From NCBI RefSeq assembly GCF_040930455.2, contig NZ_CP170494.1: a stretch of 64,000 nt of DNA; one strand, given 5' to 3'. The notes below the pieces were generated by a model. That model was not told the origin of the DNA. It ran no database searches and saw nothing but the letters and a program-made list of their open reading frames with translations. Source of the stretch: Neopusillimonas maritima. GTDB lineage: Bacteria; Pseudomonadota; Gammaproteobacteria; Burkholderiales; Burkholderiaceae_B. Position numbers and translations under genes: made by a program. This document shows, one piece after another, positions 16,455 through 24,385 of this stretch; positions within the stretch are counted from its first letter, which is position 1; each line of letters begins with the position of its first letter.

Positions 16455-17380
16455 CGGTCTTCCCGCAAGATAAAGTAGCGCGGGCGCGAGTGTTGGTGGT
16501 GGGCGATATTATGCTTGACCGCTATTGGTTCGGAGAGGTGGAGCGTATTTCGCCCGAAGCACCGGTTCCGGTTGTGCATGTTGCGCGCCGCGAGAACCGT
16601 TTGGGGGGCGCGGCTAATGTGGCGCGCAATATTGCTGCATTGGGCGGACAAACCACCCTGATTGGGGTGGTGGGCGACGATGAGGCCGGGGTTGAAATTG
16701 AAAACCTGGCAGCGCAGGATAATATCGCAACCCGTTTGGTTACCGATCCTGTTTTGCATACCACGTTGAAAATGCGCGTGCTTGGGCGGCAACAGCAAAT
16801 GTTGCGTATTGATTTCGAAGAGCATCCCGGCGAGGCCAGCCTGGCTCAGGTAAAAACATTGTTTGCCGCGCAGTTGCAGCATCATGATGTGGTTGTGCTC
16901 TCCGACTATGCCAAGGGTGCGCTTGCCCATGTCGATGTATTAATAGACATGGCGCGGGCGGCGAATCGCCCGGTGTTGGTCGATCCCAAAGGGCACGATT
17001 ACCAGCGTTATAAAGGGGCAACCATTATCACACCGAACCGGCAGGAAATGCGTGAGGCAGTGGGGTATTGGTCTTCTGAGGCAGATCTTGAGATGCGCGC
17101 GCAGGCTTTGCGTCATAAATTGGCACTTGAAGCGCTACTGGTAACGCGCTCTGAACAAGGGATGACGTTGTTTCTTGATGGATCGCGTTTTCATGTTGAT
17201 GCGGCAGCTCAAGATGTGTTCGATGTTTCGGGCGCGGGTGATACGGTGTTGGCAACGCTTGCGCTGATGCGCGCTGCGGGGTTGTCGTGGGAGGATGCCG
17301 TAGCATGGGCTAATCGGGCCGGCGGCGTTGCCGTGGGTAAATTGGGCACGTCGGTGGTAACAGTAGGAGAGTTAAGATGA
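16451..17380 (+). CDS. hldA: D-glycero-beta-D-manno-heptose-7-phosphate kinase
   Basis: A 309-residue PfkB-family sugar kinase (RfaE domain I) phosphorylating heptose-7-phosphate at C1 for the LPS inner core. It begins RVLVVGDIMLDRYWFGEV and contains RISPEAPVPVV, RLGGAANVARN, VVLSDYAKGAL and the PfkB signature DVSGAGDTVLATLA with the catalytic Asp. The C-terminal nucleotidyltransferase domain of bifunctional HldE is absent, so that activity must be encoded elsewhere, as is usual in Bordetella relatives. The ATG at 16451 overlaps the lapB stop; the 30 in-frame upstream codons lie within lapB and are not used. Confidence 0.94.
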   Translation: MTVFPQDKVARARVLVVGDIMLDRYWFGEVERISPEAPVPVVHVARRENRLGGAANVARNIAALGGQTTLIGVVGDDEAGVEIENLAAQDNIATRLVTDPVLHTTLKMRVLGRQQQMLRIDFEEHPGEASLAQVKTLFAAQLQHHDVVVLSDYAKGALAHVDVLIDMARAANRPVLVDPKGHDYQRYKGATIITPNRQEMREAVGYWSSEADLEMRAQALRHKLALEALLVTRSEQGMTLFLDGSRFHVDAAAQDVFDVSGAGDTVLATLALMRAAGLSWEDAVAWANRAGGVAVGKLGTSVVTVGELR

Positions 17381-18372
17381 TTGTGGTTACCGGAGGTGCC
17401 GGTTTCATTGGCAGCAATATTGTAAAAGGCTTGAATGTACGGGGCATCAGTGACATTTTGGTTGTTGATGACCTCACAGACGGCGATAAATTCATTAATT
17501 TGGTTAACCTGAACATTGCCGATTATTTGCATAAAGACGTGTTCCGAGAGCGCCTTTTGAAGGGGCAGTTGTCGGGCATAGAAGCGGTCTTTCATCAGGG
17601 GGCCTGCTCCGACACGACCGAACGTAACGGCCAATACATGATGGATAACAATTATCGTGTCACCCTGGAGCTGTTCGAGTGGTGCCAGCAGGCCAAGGTG
17701 CCTTTTATTTATGCTTCATCGGCAGCGGTTTACGGTGCGGGCCCCAGTTATATTGAAGATATTTTGTATGAATCGCCGCTGAATGTTTACGGCTATTCGA
17801 AATTTTTGTTTGATCAGGTTTTACGCCGCCGTTTAAGTGCATTGACGGCACCGGTGGTGGGTTTACGGTACTTCAACGTGTATGGCCCCCATGAACAGCA
17901 TAAAGGGCGCATGTCTTCGGTTGCCTTTCATAATGCCAACCAATATCGAGAAGAGAACCATGTTCGCTTGTTTGGTGGCTGGGATGGCTACCCCGACGGA
18001 GGGCAACAGCGCGACTTTATTTATGTAGACGATGCCGTAGAGGTTAATTTGTATTTCCTTGAGCATCCCGAAATTTCCGGCATCTTCAACTGCGGAACGG
18101 GTCGGGCCCAGCCTTTCAATGACGTTGCGTGCGCGGTTGTAAATGCCTTGCGTATGGCTGAAGGCGAGTCGGAGCTGTCATTGCAGGAGTTGGTGGATCA
18201 ACAGCTTATTCATTACATTGACTTTCCGGAAGACCTGAAAGGACGTTATCAAAGTCACACCCAGGCCGATTTAACCCAATTGCGGGAAGCCGGGTACGAC
18301 AAACCTTTCCACGACGTGCATACTGGTGTGACCAAATATATGCAGTATCTGCTGGAGCAAGGGCGCTTATAA
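17377..18372 (+). CDS. hldD: ADP-L-glycero-D-manno-heptose 6-epimerase
   Basis: A 331-residue extended short-chain dehydrogenase that epimerises ADP-heptose at C6 for LPS inner-core assembly. The NAD(P) motif is VTGGAGFIGSNIVKGL at the N-terminus, the catalytic YGYSK lies near residue 140, and FNVYGPHEQHKGRMSSVAFH and GGQQRDFIYVDD are family signatures. It is coupled to hldA by an ATGA overlap. A hairpin terminator at 18476-18504 lies between it and comEA. Confidence 0.96.
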   Translation: MIVVTGGAGFIGSNIVKGLNVRGISDILVVDDLTDGDKFINLVNLNIADYLHKDVFRERLLKGQLSGIEAVFHQGACSDTTERNGQYMMDNNYRVTLELFEWCQQAKVPFIYASSAAVYGAGPSYIEDILYESPLNVYGYSKFLFDQVLRRRLSALTAPVVGLRYFNVYGPHEQHKGRMSSVAFHNANQYREENHVRLFGGWDGYPDGGQQRDFIYVDDAVEVNLYFLEHPEISGIFNCGTGRAQPFNDVACAVVNALRMAEGESELSLQELVDQQLIHYIDFPEDLKGRYQSHTQADLTQLREAGYDKPFHDVHTGVTKYMQYLLEQGRL

Positions 18373-18475
18373 GCGCGTCAGTGGGCGTCAGTCTGCCCCT
18401 GTGGGTGCGTAGCTTTACGCATGGATAAACCACAGACGGGTCCGTATCGGTTTTGAGCGCTTTCACGCAAGATCA

Positions 18476-18504
18476 AACATCGGGGATATCCCCCGATGTT
18501 TTTT
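18476..18504 (+). terminator. Rho-independent terminator between hldD and comEA
   Basis: A perfect 10-bp stem AACATCGGGG/CCCCGATGTT with loop ATATC is followed by TTTT. It ends only a few bases before the comEA Shine-Dalgarno. An 11-base direct repeat GAGCGCTTTCA flanks it (18455-18465 and 18513-18523). Confidence 0.8.
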
Positions 18505-18522
18505 CTTATCAGGAGCGCTTTC

Positions 18523-18933
18523 ATGAATCCCTTTACTGAGTCAACGGTAGCCAAACCTTCGGATATAACCTGGCGTGAGCCTGCTGCGGCGCCTGGGTGG
18601 GTCAAGCAGTTGTCCCGAACTTGCCTGTGCCTTGCATTACTTGGAACGACTTATGCCAACACCGCGCACGCGGTCGACGTCAATGCCGCCACGCTGGCGC
18701 AACTCGAAACGGTGAAAGGTATCGGCCCCAAAACCGCCGGTATTATCATTCAGGAGCGGGCGCGCGGCGGCAGTTATGAGTCGTTTGAAGACTTATCTGA
18801 TCGTGTGCGGGGTATCGGCCCGGCCAAGGTCGCAGCTTTACGAACGGCCGGCCTTACTTTGGGGTCGGGTACCATGCCAAACAGTCCGAACAAGGTGTAT
18901 GATTTGCGCCATGAAAACATACATGACGATTGA
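18523..18933 (+). CDS. ComEA-family helix-hairpin-helix DNA-binding protein
   Basis: A 136-residue protein with a hydrophobic segment near residues 36-55 (CLCLALLGTTYANTAHAV), probably a signal or anchor. The HhH domain follows: VDVNAATLAQLETVKGIGPK, then AGIIIQERARGG, ESFEDLSDRVRGIGPAKVA. Such proteins are periplasmic DNA receptors in natural competence or small HhH proteins of unknown role. The upstream GTG-type frame to 18496 lies in the terminator stem, and AGGAG precedes ATG 18523, so that start is used. Its 3' end overlaps the cysM start by 23 bases. No other competence genes are in the window, so a competence role is not established. Confidence 0.8.
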   Translation: MNPFTESTVAKPSDITWREPAAAPGWVKQLSRTCLCLALLGTTYANTAHAVDVNAATLAQLETVKGIGPKTAGIIIQERARGGSYESFEDLSDRVRGIGPAKVAALRTAGLTLGSGTMPNSPNKVYDLRHENIHDD

Positions 18934-19825
18934 AGACACCATCGGAAATACCCCTTTGGTTCGCTTGCAACGGATTCCGGGCAGCCTTGCGCAAGAGCGG
19001 GGTAATGTCATTTTGGCCAAGCTCGAGGGAAATAACCCGGCCGGGTCGGTAAAAGACCGCCCGGCGGCCTCAATGATTCGTCGTGCCGAGGCGCGAGGTG
19101 AGATCAAACCCGGCGATACGCTCATTGAAGCAACCAGCGGCAATACAGGTATTGCACTTGCCATGGTCGCTGCCATTCGTGGGTATCGCATGATTCTGAT
19201 CATGCCCGACAATCTTTCGCTTGAGCGTCGGGCATCGATGGCGGCTTATGGCGCAGAGCTGATTCTTACCAAAGCCAGTGATGGCGGCATGGAATATGCG
19301 CGTGATCTGGCGATGAAAATGCAGGCCGAAGGAAAAGGCAAGGTGCTCGATCAATTTGCCAATCCCGACAATTTCCAGGCGCACATCGACACCACAGGTC
19401 CCGAGCTTTGGGAGCAAACCGGGGGTGAAATTACCCATTTCATTAGCGCAATGGGTACAACGGGAACGATTATGGGGGTTGGCATGTATTTGCGCGGCCG
19501 GAACCCCGATATTCAAATTATCGGTGCGCAGCCGGCCGAGGGGTCGCAAATTCCGGGTATTCGTAAATGGTCAACCGCATATCAGCCGAAGATTTATGAT
19601 CCCTCGAAGGTTGATGCGTTCGAACTGATTGAACAATCGAAAGCCGAAACCATGGCGCGACGCTTGGCCGCCGAAGAAGGGATCTTCGGCGGTATATCGT
19701 CTGCCGGCGCGCTGATCGCTGCGTTGCGCGTGGCAGAGCGGGTGGAAAACGCGACCATTGTGTTTATTGTGTGTGATCGCGGCGACCGTTATTTGTCGAC
19801 GGGTGTTTTTAACCCCGCCGACTAA
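18911..19825 (+). CDS. cysM: Cysteine synthase B
   Basis: A 304-residue fold-type II PLP enzyme making cysteine from O-acetylserine (and S-sulfocysteine with thiosulfate). IEDTIGNTPLVRLQ lies at the N-terminus. The PLP lysine is Lys48 in NNPAGSVKDRPA, EATSGNTGIALAMVAA binds substrate, and GTTGTIMGVGMYL binds the PLP phosphate. The C-terminus VCDRGDRYLSTGVF is typical of CysM. The frame extends upstream inside comEA; ATG 18911 (MKTYMTIED) fits the family start, with ATG 18923 as an alternative. It converges on mltB with a single base between the stops. Confidence 0.94.
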   Translation: MKTYMTIEDTIGNTPLVRLQRIPGSLAQERGNVILAKLEGNNPAGSVKDRPAASMIRRAEARGEIKPGDTLIEATSGNTGIALAMVAAIRGYRMILIMPDNLSLERRASMAAYGAELILTKASDGGMEYARDLAMKMQAEGKGKVLDQFANPDNFQAHIDTTGPELWEQTGGEITHFISAMGTTGTIMGVGMYLRGRNPDIQIIGAQPAEGSQIPGIRKWSTAYQPKIYDPSKVDAFELIEQSKAETMARRLAAEEGIFGGISSAGALIAALRVAERVENATIVFIVCDRGDRYLSTGVFNPAD

Positions 19826-19826
19826 C

Positions 19827-21035
19827 TCAAAATGCGCGCCCGTAGCCCATGCGATCAGCCAGGATGTTAGCCAGTTCAGCCACCGAAGTAGCATAGAAAT
19901 AGCTGCGGTTGTATTCGGTTAATGCGAAAAAATTAGGTGTAGCAACCCGGTATTCGGCCAGGTTGCGTGGTTCATCCAACAGGTCGATCACGCCGACGGG
20001 GTGGCGTGTCCAGGCGTCGCTCTCGTGCCCGGCGCGCGCCTGGAAACCGGCTTTGTTAAGTTCAGGCCAAGTTAGATTGGGCGTTAGGCCGCCATCGACC
20101 CATTTGGCCGCGTTGGCGGGCACAGTAACCGGTGCGAAAACCGGCAGGCCGGGCTCCCAGCCGTGCAGCCGCAGGAATCGGGCAACCGACGCGACAGCAT
20201 CGGCAACACTGTGGTGCAGATTAATTCTACTGTCCCGGTCGCCGTCGGCGGCGAAACGCCGCAAACTGCCCGGCATGAATTGCGGCAGGCCCATGGCACC
20301 CGCAAATGAACCCGTCACGTTCATTGCATCGAGTTCTTTTTTCCAGTCCAGTTCAATCAGGTCTGCCAACTGGTCGCGAAACAATTGGCTGCGTTCAGGC
20401 CGGTTCGGGTCGGGATTGCGGAAGCCCAGGGTGGCCAGCGCGTCGAGAACGGCAAAACTTCCGGTATACCGACCATAAAGCGTTTCAACGCCGATAATGG
20501 CAACAATGACCGATACCGGCACGCCGTAACGCTTTGCGGTGTCGTCGAGTAACGCCTGGTGCTCTTGCCAGAAACTCACGCCCTGGTTAATTCGCACCGG
20601 CTCCACATAACGTTTTCTATAAGTGACCCAACTACGTTTTATGCGCCCCGAAGACGGCGTCATCAGCCGAGCAACCTTTGGGTTATAGTGAGCGGCTTGC
20701 AAGAGTCGCGTAACATGGTTCAGCGGGACGTTTCTGGTTTGTGATACTTCGTTGGCGTAGGCCTGAATGTCGGGCAGCAACCTTCCGTTGGCGTCGGTAA
20801 AACCCTTGGCCTGGTTAATTGACCCGCCGGCCTGAATGGCCGGTGCCTCTGCTGCGCGTGGTGCGACGTATGCCAAAGTGGTGATTGTTTCAGACGCTGG
20901 GCCGGCCGATGCCGGATTGTCATGGATAGCAGTGTCTGGGCTTTGTGCCTGGCTGGTTGCGACGTTAGGGGCCGAGGCGCATCCCGCCAGAACCATAACG
21001 ATTGAAGCTTGCAATACTTTTACGGCTTTGAACAT
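19827..21035 (-). CDS. mltB: Membrane-bound lytic murein transglycosylase B
   Basis: A 402-residue lipoprotein cleaving the MurNAc-GlcNAc bond of peptidoglycan with 1,6-anhydro ring formation. The lipobox LAGC places the lipidated Cys at residue 19. The SLT-type catalytic glutamate is in IGVETLYGRYTGSF. FMPGSLRRFAADGDRD, AVASVARFLRLHGW and the C-terminal NRSYFYATSVAELANILADR are MltB family features. AAGGAAG precedes the ATG. The start lies only 10 bases from that of the divergent deacetylase gene, so their promoters must overlap coding sequence or be shared. Confidence 0.92.
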   Translation of the reverse strand: MFKAVKVLQASIVMVLAGCASAPNVATSQAQSPDTAIHDNPASAGPASETITTLAYVAPRAAEAPAIQAGGSINQAKGFTDANGRLLPDIQAYANEVSQTRNVPLNHVTRLLQAAHYNPKVARLMTPSSGRIKRSWVTYRKRYVEPVRINQGVSFWQEHQALLDDTAKRYGVPVSVIVAIIGVETLYGRYTGSFAVLDALATLGFRNPDPNRPERSQLFRDQLADLIELDWKKELDAMNVTGSFAGAMGLPQFMPGSLRRFAADGDRDSRINLHHSVADAVASVARFLRLHGWEPGLPVFAPVTVPANAAKWVDGGLTPNLTWPELNKAGFQARAGHESDAWTRHPVGVIDLLDEPRNLAEYRVATPNFFALTEYNRSYFYATSVAELANILADRMGYGRAF

Positions 21036-21045
21036 AATCTTCCTT

Positions 21046-21969
21046 ATGCAGACCCTATATATTACTCATCCTGCCTGTCATCTGCACGAAATGGGTAGCT
21101 GGCATCCCGAGTGTCCTGAACGCCTCGATGCGATTAATGACCAGTTTCTGGCTAGTGGGATTGCGGGGTTGCTGCGATCATGTGAGGCGCGTGAGGCGAG
21201 CGAGTCCGATTTACTGCGGGTTCATACCCACGCACACCTGGATTTCTTGAAAAAACATGTACCGTCGAGCGGGTATTTTGAGGTTGATCCGGATACCTAT
21301 ATGAATCCCCATACGTTGGCCGCATCGCTGGCAGCGGCCGGAGCTGGATTAACGGCGGTGGATGAAATTATGAACAGACAGGCGCAGAACGCATTTTGTG
21401 CGGTTCGTCCCCCGGGTCATCATGCCCGACCCGACCAGGCGATGGGGTTCTGTTTTTTGAATAATATTGGTGTAACTGTAGCGTATGCACTTGAAAAATA
21501 TAATCTTGGAAAAGTCGCTATTATCGATTTTGATGTACACCATGGGAATGGGACCGCAGAAATGTTTGCGAGTGACTCAAGGGTGTTGATGTGCAGCTTT
21601 TATCAGAATTTGATATTTCCTAACGTACACACTGAAAAAAAATCAGAAAATATGTTAAACATACCAGTTGAGGCCTACGCAACCGGTGAGGTGGTTCGAA
21701 AATTAATTTCAGATCATTGGCTGCCGCGCTTGCAGGCTTTTGAACCCGAGTTTATTTTTGTATCGGCTGGGTTCGATGCCCACAGGGAAGACGAATTGGC
21801 TCAGCTGGGTTTGGTGGAAAACGATTACGCCTGGATCACCGAACAAATTGTGGCACAGGCTGAGGCGTCGGCGCAGGGTCGCGTCGTTAGCTTTCTTGAA
21901 GGTGGTTACAACTTGTCTGCGCTTGGACGCAGCGCGGTTGCCCATGTCAAGGCATTGGCTAAGCTGTAA
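21046..21969 (+). CDS. Histone-deacetylase-like amidohydrolase
   Basis: A 307-residue zinc deacetylase of the arginase/HDAC fold (acetoin utilisation/acetylpolyamine amidohydrolase group). It starts YITHPACHLHEMGSWHPECP. The charge-relay His pair is in RPPGHHARPDQAMGFCFLNN, the zinc ligands in IIDFDVHHGNGTAE (Asp, His) and SAGFDAHREDELAQLG (Asp), and the catalytic Tyr region is FLEGGYNLSALG. The open frame extends 70 codons upstream, but that overlaps mltB; the ATG at 21046 matches family starts, though it has no clear Shine-Dalgarno. Substrate is unknown. etfBA follow after 36 bases. Confidence 0.9.
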   Translation: MQTLYITHPACHLHEMGSWHPECPERLDAINDQFLASGIAGLLRSCEAREASESDLLRVHTHAHLDFLKKHVPSSGYFEVDPDTYMNPHTLAASLAAAGAGLTAVDEIMNRQAQNAFCAVRPPGHHARPDQAMGFCFLNNIGVTVAYALEKYNLGKVAIIDFDVHHGNGTAEMFASDSRVLMCSFYQNLIFPNVHTEKKSENMLNIPVEAYATGEVVRKLISDHWLPRLQAFEPEFIFVSAGFDAHREDELAQLGLVENDYAWITEQIVAQAEASAQGRVVSFLEGGYNLSALGRSAVAHVKALAKL

Positions 21970-22005
21970 AATGGAAAAATTTTAATCCCCCGGAGGAACT
22001 GCTCG

Positions 22006-22755
22006 ATGAAGGTTTTGGTGCCCGTCAAGCGTGTGGTTGATTACAACGTCAAGGTACGCGTGAAATCCGATGAAAGCGGCGTTGATATCGCCAACGTCAA
22101 AATGTCTATGAATCCCTTCGACGAAATTGCTGTTGAAGAAGCAACGCGCCTGAAGGAGCAAGGGGCGGCAACGGAAGTGGTCGCAGTGTCGTGCGGGGTT
22201 CAGCAATGTCAGGAAACCTTGCGCACGGCAATGGCCATTGGTGCCGACCGTTCTGTTTTAGTGCAAACCGACGCAGAGTTGCAGCCTTTGGCGGTTGCGA
22301 AACTGTTGAAAGCCGTTGTTGAAAAAGAAGCGCCGCAGCTCGTGATTCTGGGTAAGCAGGCAATCGACGACGATGCCAACCAAACCGGTCAAATGCTGGC
22401 TGCGTTGTTGAATTGGCCCCAGGCTACGTTTGCCAGCAAAGTCGAGGTTTCGGGCGACACGGCAAAAGTCACCCGTGAAATTGACGGCGGTCTTGAAACG
22501 ATTTCCTTGAAGCTGCCCGCCATTGTTACAACCGATTTACGCCTGAATGAACCACGTTACGTCACGCTGCCCAACATTATGAAGGCGAAGAAAAAAACCA
22601 TTGACACTCTTACGCCTGATGAGTTGGGTGTCGATGTCGCGCCCCGTCTTAAGACATTGAAAGTGACTGAACCGCCTGTGCGTTCCGCCGGTGTGGTGGT
22701 TGCTGATGTGCCGGCGTTGGTCGATAAACTGAAGAACGAAGCGAAGGTGGTGTAA
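22006..22755 (+). CDS. etfB: Electron transfer flavoprotein subunit beta
   Basis: A 249-residue AMP-binding subunit of ETF, which carries electrons from acyl-CoA and related dehydrogenases to ETF-ubiquinone oxidoreductase. MKVLVPVKRVVDYNVKVRVK is at the N-terminus, MNPFDEIAVEEA and GKQAIDDDANQTGQMLAALL are the ETF-beta signatures, and LPAIVTTDLRLNEPRYVTLP is the C-terminal motif. GGAGG precedes the ATG. etfA starts two bases after the stop. No acyl-CoA dehydrogenase is adjacent in this window. Confidence 0.97.
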   Translation: MKVLVPVKRVVDYNVKVRVKSDESGVDIANVKMSMNPFDEIAVEEATRLKEQGAATEVVAVSCGVQQCQETLRTAMAIGADRSVLVQTDAELQPLAVAKLLKAVVEKEAPQLVILGKQAIDDDANQTGQMLAALLNWPQATFASKVEVSGDTAKVTREIDGGLETISLKLPAIVTTDLRLNEPRYVTLPNIMKAKKKTIDTLTPDELGVDVAPRLKTLKVTEPPVRSAGVVVADVPALVDKLKNEAKVV

Positions 22756-22757
22756 TT

Positions 22758-23687
22758 ATGTCGATTCTGGTGATTGCTGAACACGATAATGCCCAGTTGA
22801 AAGGGGCAACCTATAACGTCCTGGCGGCGGCTGCGAAGTTGGGTGGTGACGTCCATGTGCTGGTAATGGGTCAAGGCGCCCAGGCAGCGGCTGATCAGGC
22901 TGCCAAGGCGCAAGGCGTGGCCAAAGTTTTGTTGGCCGATGGCGCATCGCTGGCCGAGGGGTTGGCTGAAAATGCCTCAGCCCAAGTACTGGCCCTGGCC
23001 TCTGATTATTCTCATATTTTGTTTGCGGCGACTGCTTCAGGCAAGAACGTGGCGCCACGTGTGGCCGCCAAGCTTGATGTTGCTCAAATTTCCGATATTG
23101 TTTCGGTCGATGCCCCTGATACGTTCCAACGTCCTATCTATGCGGGTAATGCCATTGCAACGGTTCAGTCGGGCGATGCGGTGAAAGTGATTACGGTTCG
23201 TACGACAGCCTTTGACGGCGTTGCACCTGAGGGTGGGCAGGCGGCGGTTGAGTCGGTCAGCCCAGTCGACGATTCGGGCTTGTCGTCTTTTGTGGGACGC
23301 GAACTGGCGAAAAGTGATCGGCCGGAACTGGCGGGTGCCAGTGCAGTGGTTTCCGGTGGTCGTGGCATGGGCAGCGCGGAAAACTTCAAAATTCTTGAGC
23401 CGTTGGCCGACAAGCTGGGTGCCGCGTTGGGCGCTTCGCGTGCCGCGGTTGATTCAGGATATGCCCCGAACGATTGGCAGGTGGGTCAAACCGGCAAAAT
23501 CGTTGCGCCGCAGTTGTATGTGGCGGTAGGGATATCCGGTGCCATTCAGCACTTGGCCGGCATGAAAGATTCCAAGGTTATTGTGGCAATCAATAAAGAC
23601 GCCGAGGCACCGATTTTCGGGGTGGCCGATTACGGCTTGGTGGCGGATTTATTCAAAGCCGTGCCTGAGCTTACCGACGCGTTGTAA
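22758..23687 (+). CDS. etfA: Electron transfer flavoprotein subunit alpha
   Basis: A 309-residue FAD-binding subunit of ETF. The N-terminal domain I (SILVIAEHDNAQLKGATYNV) is followed by the FAD domain from about residue 190: SGGRGMGSAENFKILEPLAD, GQTGKIVAPQLYVAVG and the ETF-alpha signature AIQHLAGMKDSKVIVAINKD with PIFGVADYGLVADLF. It is co-transcribed with etfB and ended by a long hairpin terminator at 23749-23808. Confidence 0.97.
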   Translation: MSILVIAEHDNAQLKGATYNVLAAAAKLGGDVHVLVMGQGAQAAADQAAKAQGVAKVLLADGASLAEGLAENASAQVLALASDYSHILFAATASGKNVAPRVAAKLDVAQISDIVSVDAPDTFQRPIYAGNAIATVQSGDAVKVITVRTTAFDGVAPEGGQAAVESVSPVDDSGLSSFVGRELAKSDRPELAGASAVVSGGRGMGSAENFKILEPLADKLGAALGASRAAVDSGYAPNDWQVGQTGKIVAPQLYVAVGISGAIQHLAGMKDSKVIVAINKDAEAPIFGVADYGLVADLFKAVPELTDAL

Positions 23688-23748
23688 ATTGTGCCGGCGG
23701 CCGGGTTCAGCCCGACCAAACGATTTACTGCACGAAAAAGTGCTTGCT

Positions 23749-23808
23749 AAATTCACTGTTGTTTTATACAGTATAAGAATACTGTGTTTAACAACAGTGA
23801 ATTTTTTT
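23749..23808 (+). terminator. Long palindromic terminator after etfA
   Basis: Outer arms AAATTCACTGTTG and CAACAGTGAATTT are perfectly complementary (13 bp). An inner pairing ACAGTAT/ATACTGT closes on an AAGA loop, giving a stem of about 26 bp with a few mismatches, followed by a T-run. The symmetric stem is also flanked by A residues on the left, so it may terminate on both strands. Confidence 0.8.
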
Positions 23809-23870
23809 ATTCAGTTTCTGTTTGTATGTGGTTCAAACAGGCTTAATAAAGGCTTAATAGCGAGGCAAGC

Positions 23871-24164
23871 ATGAATTCCTTTACACATAACGGCCACCGC
23901 GCCGAAACAGCGAAAAACGGCCGTCAAACACGCGGCCCGAATCAATCCGGCGTATCAAAATGGCCCTTTACACCCTCGGCGTCTTTTCCACGTTCGAAAT
24001 CGTCGCCGTCCGGCCACTATGCTGGCAGTGGCACTGATGCAGGCGGCACCAAAAACAAAGGTAAGCTTACCCGTGCCGCAATGGTTTCAGATGTTTTTTT
24101 GGTAGTGGTTTGGGGGGCAACCATTCCGGGTCTTATGTGGCTGGGTACTTTAGGCGGTTTTTAA
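23871..24164 (+). CDS. Small hypothetical protein with a C-terminal membrane helix
   Basis: A 97-residue ORF starting at ATG 23871 with GAGG seven bases upstream. Residues 1-66 are polar and rich in Ser, Gly, Lys and Asn, with no recognisable domain. Residues about 70-92 (SDVFLVVVWGATIPGLMWLG) form one hydrophobic segment ending in GGF. I do not recognise a family. The polar-then-hydrophobic layout suggests a tail-anchored inner-membrane protein. It sits alone between the etfA terminator and the IS-like repeats, and its stop lies directly before the first repeat. It may be real but is low-confidence without homologues. Confidence 0.45.
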   Translation: MNSFTHNGHRAETAKNGRQTRGPNQSGVSKWPFTPSASFPRSKSSPSGHYAGSGTDAGGTKNKGKLTRAAMVSDVFLVVVWGATIPGLMWLGTLGGF

Positions 24165-24165
24165 C

Positions 24166-24236
24166 TGTCAAAGTGAAATAGAAATGTCAACGCTAAATAG
24201 AAATGTCCGCTGTCAACGCTAAATAGAAATGTCCGC
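24166..24236 (+). repeat. Tandem repeats resembling an insertion-sequence end
   Basis: Two exact 26-base units in tandem (24185-24210 and 24211-24236) each begin TGTCAACGCTAAATAGAAA and end TGTCCGC. They are preceded by a 19-base variant TGTCAAAGTGAAATAGAAA (24166-24184). Repeated short binding sites beginning with TGTC are typical of the ends of some IS families (for example IS21-like). No transposase gene is present here. The IS interpretation is inference. Confidence 0.55.
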
Positions 24237-24385
24237 TTTTCATACTCTTCTTTCTCTTATATAATTGTGGGCTTTGCAACCTCATCCTCTGCTGGGCTTT
24301 TTACAAACAAAGCATGTGGTTTAAACATGCCGTAAAAATGTGTTATTCAAACATGCCCTGAACATGATGATTTATGGAGTCTATC

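Noticed and set aside
18776..18910. N-terminal extension of CysM
   Set aside because: The in-frame upstream region is the comEA coding sequence in another frame, and the CysM family starts near IEDTIGNTP.
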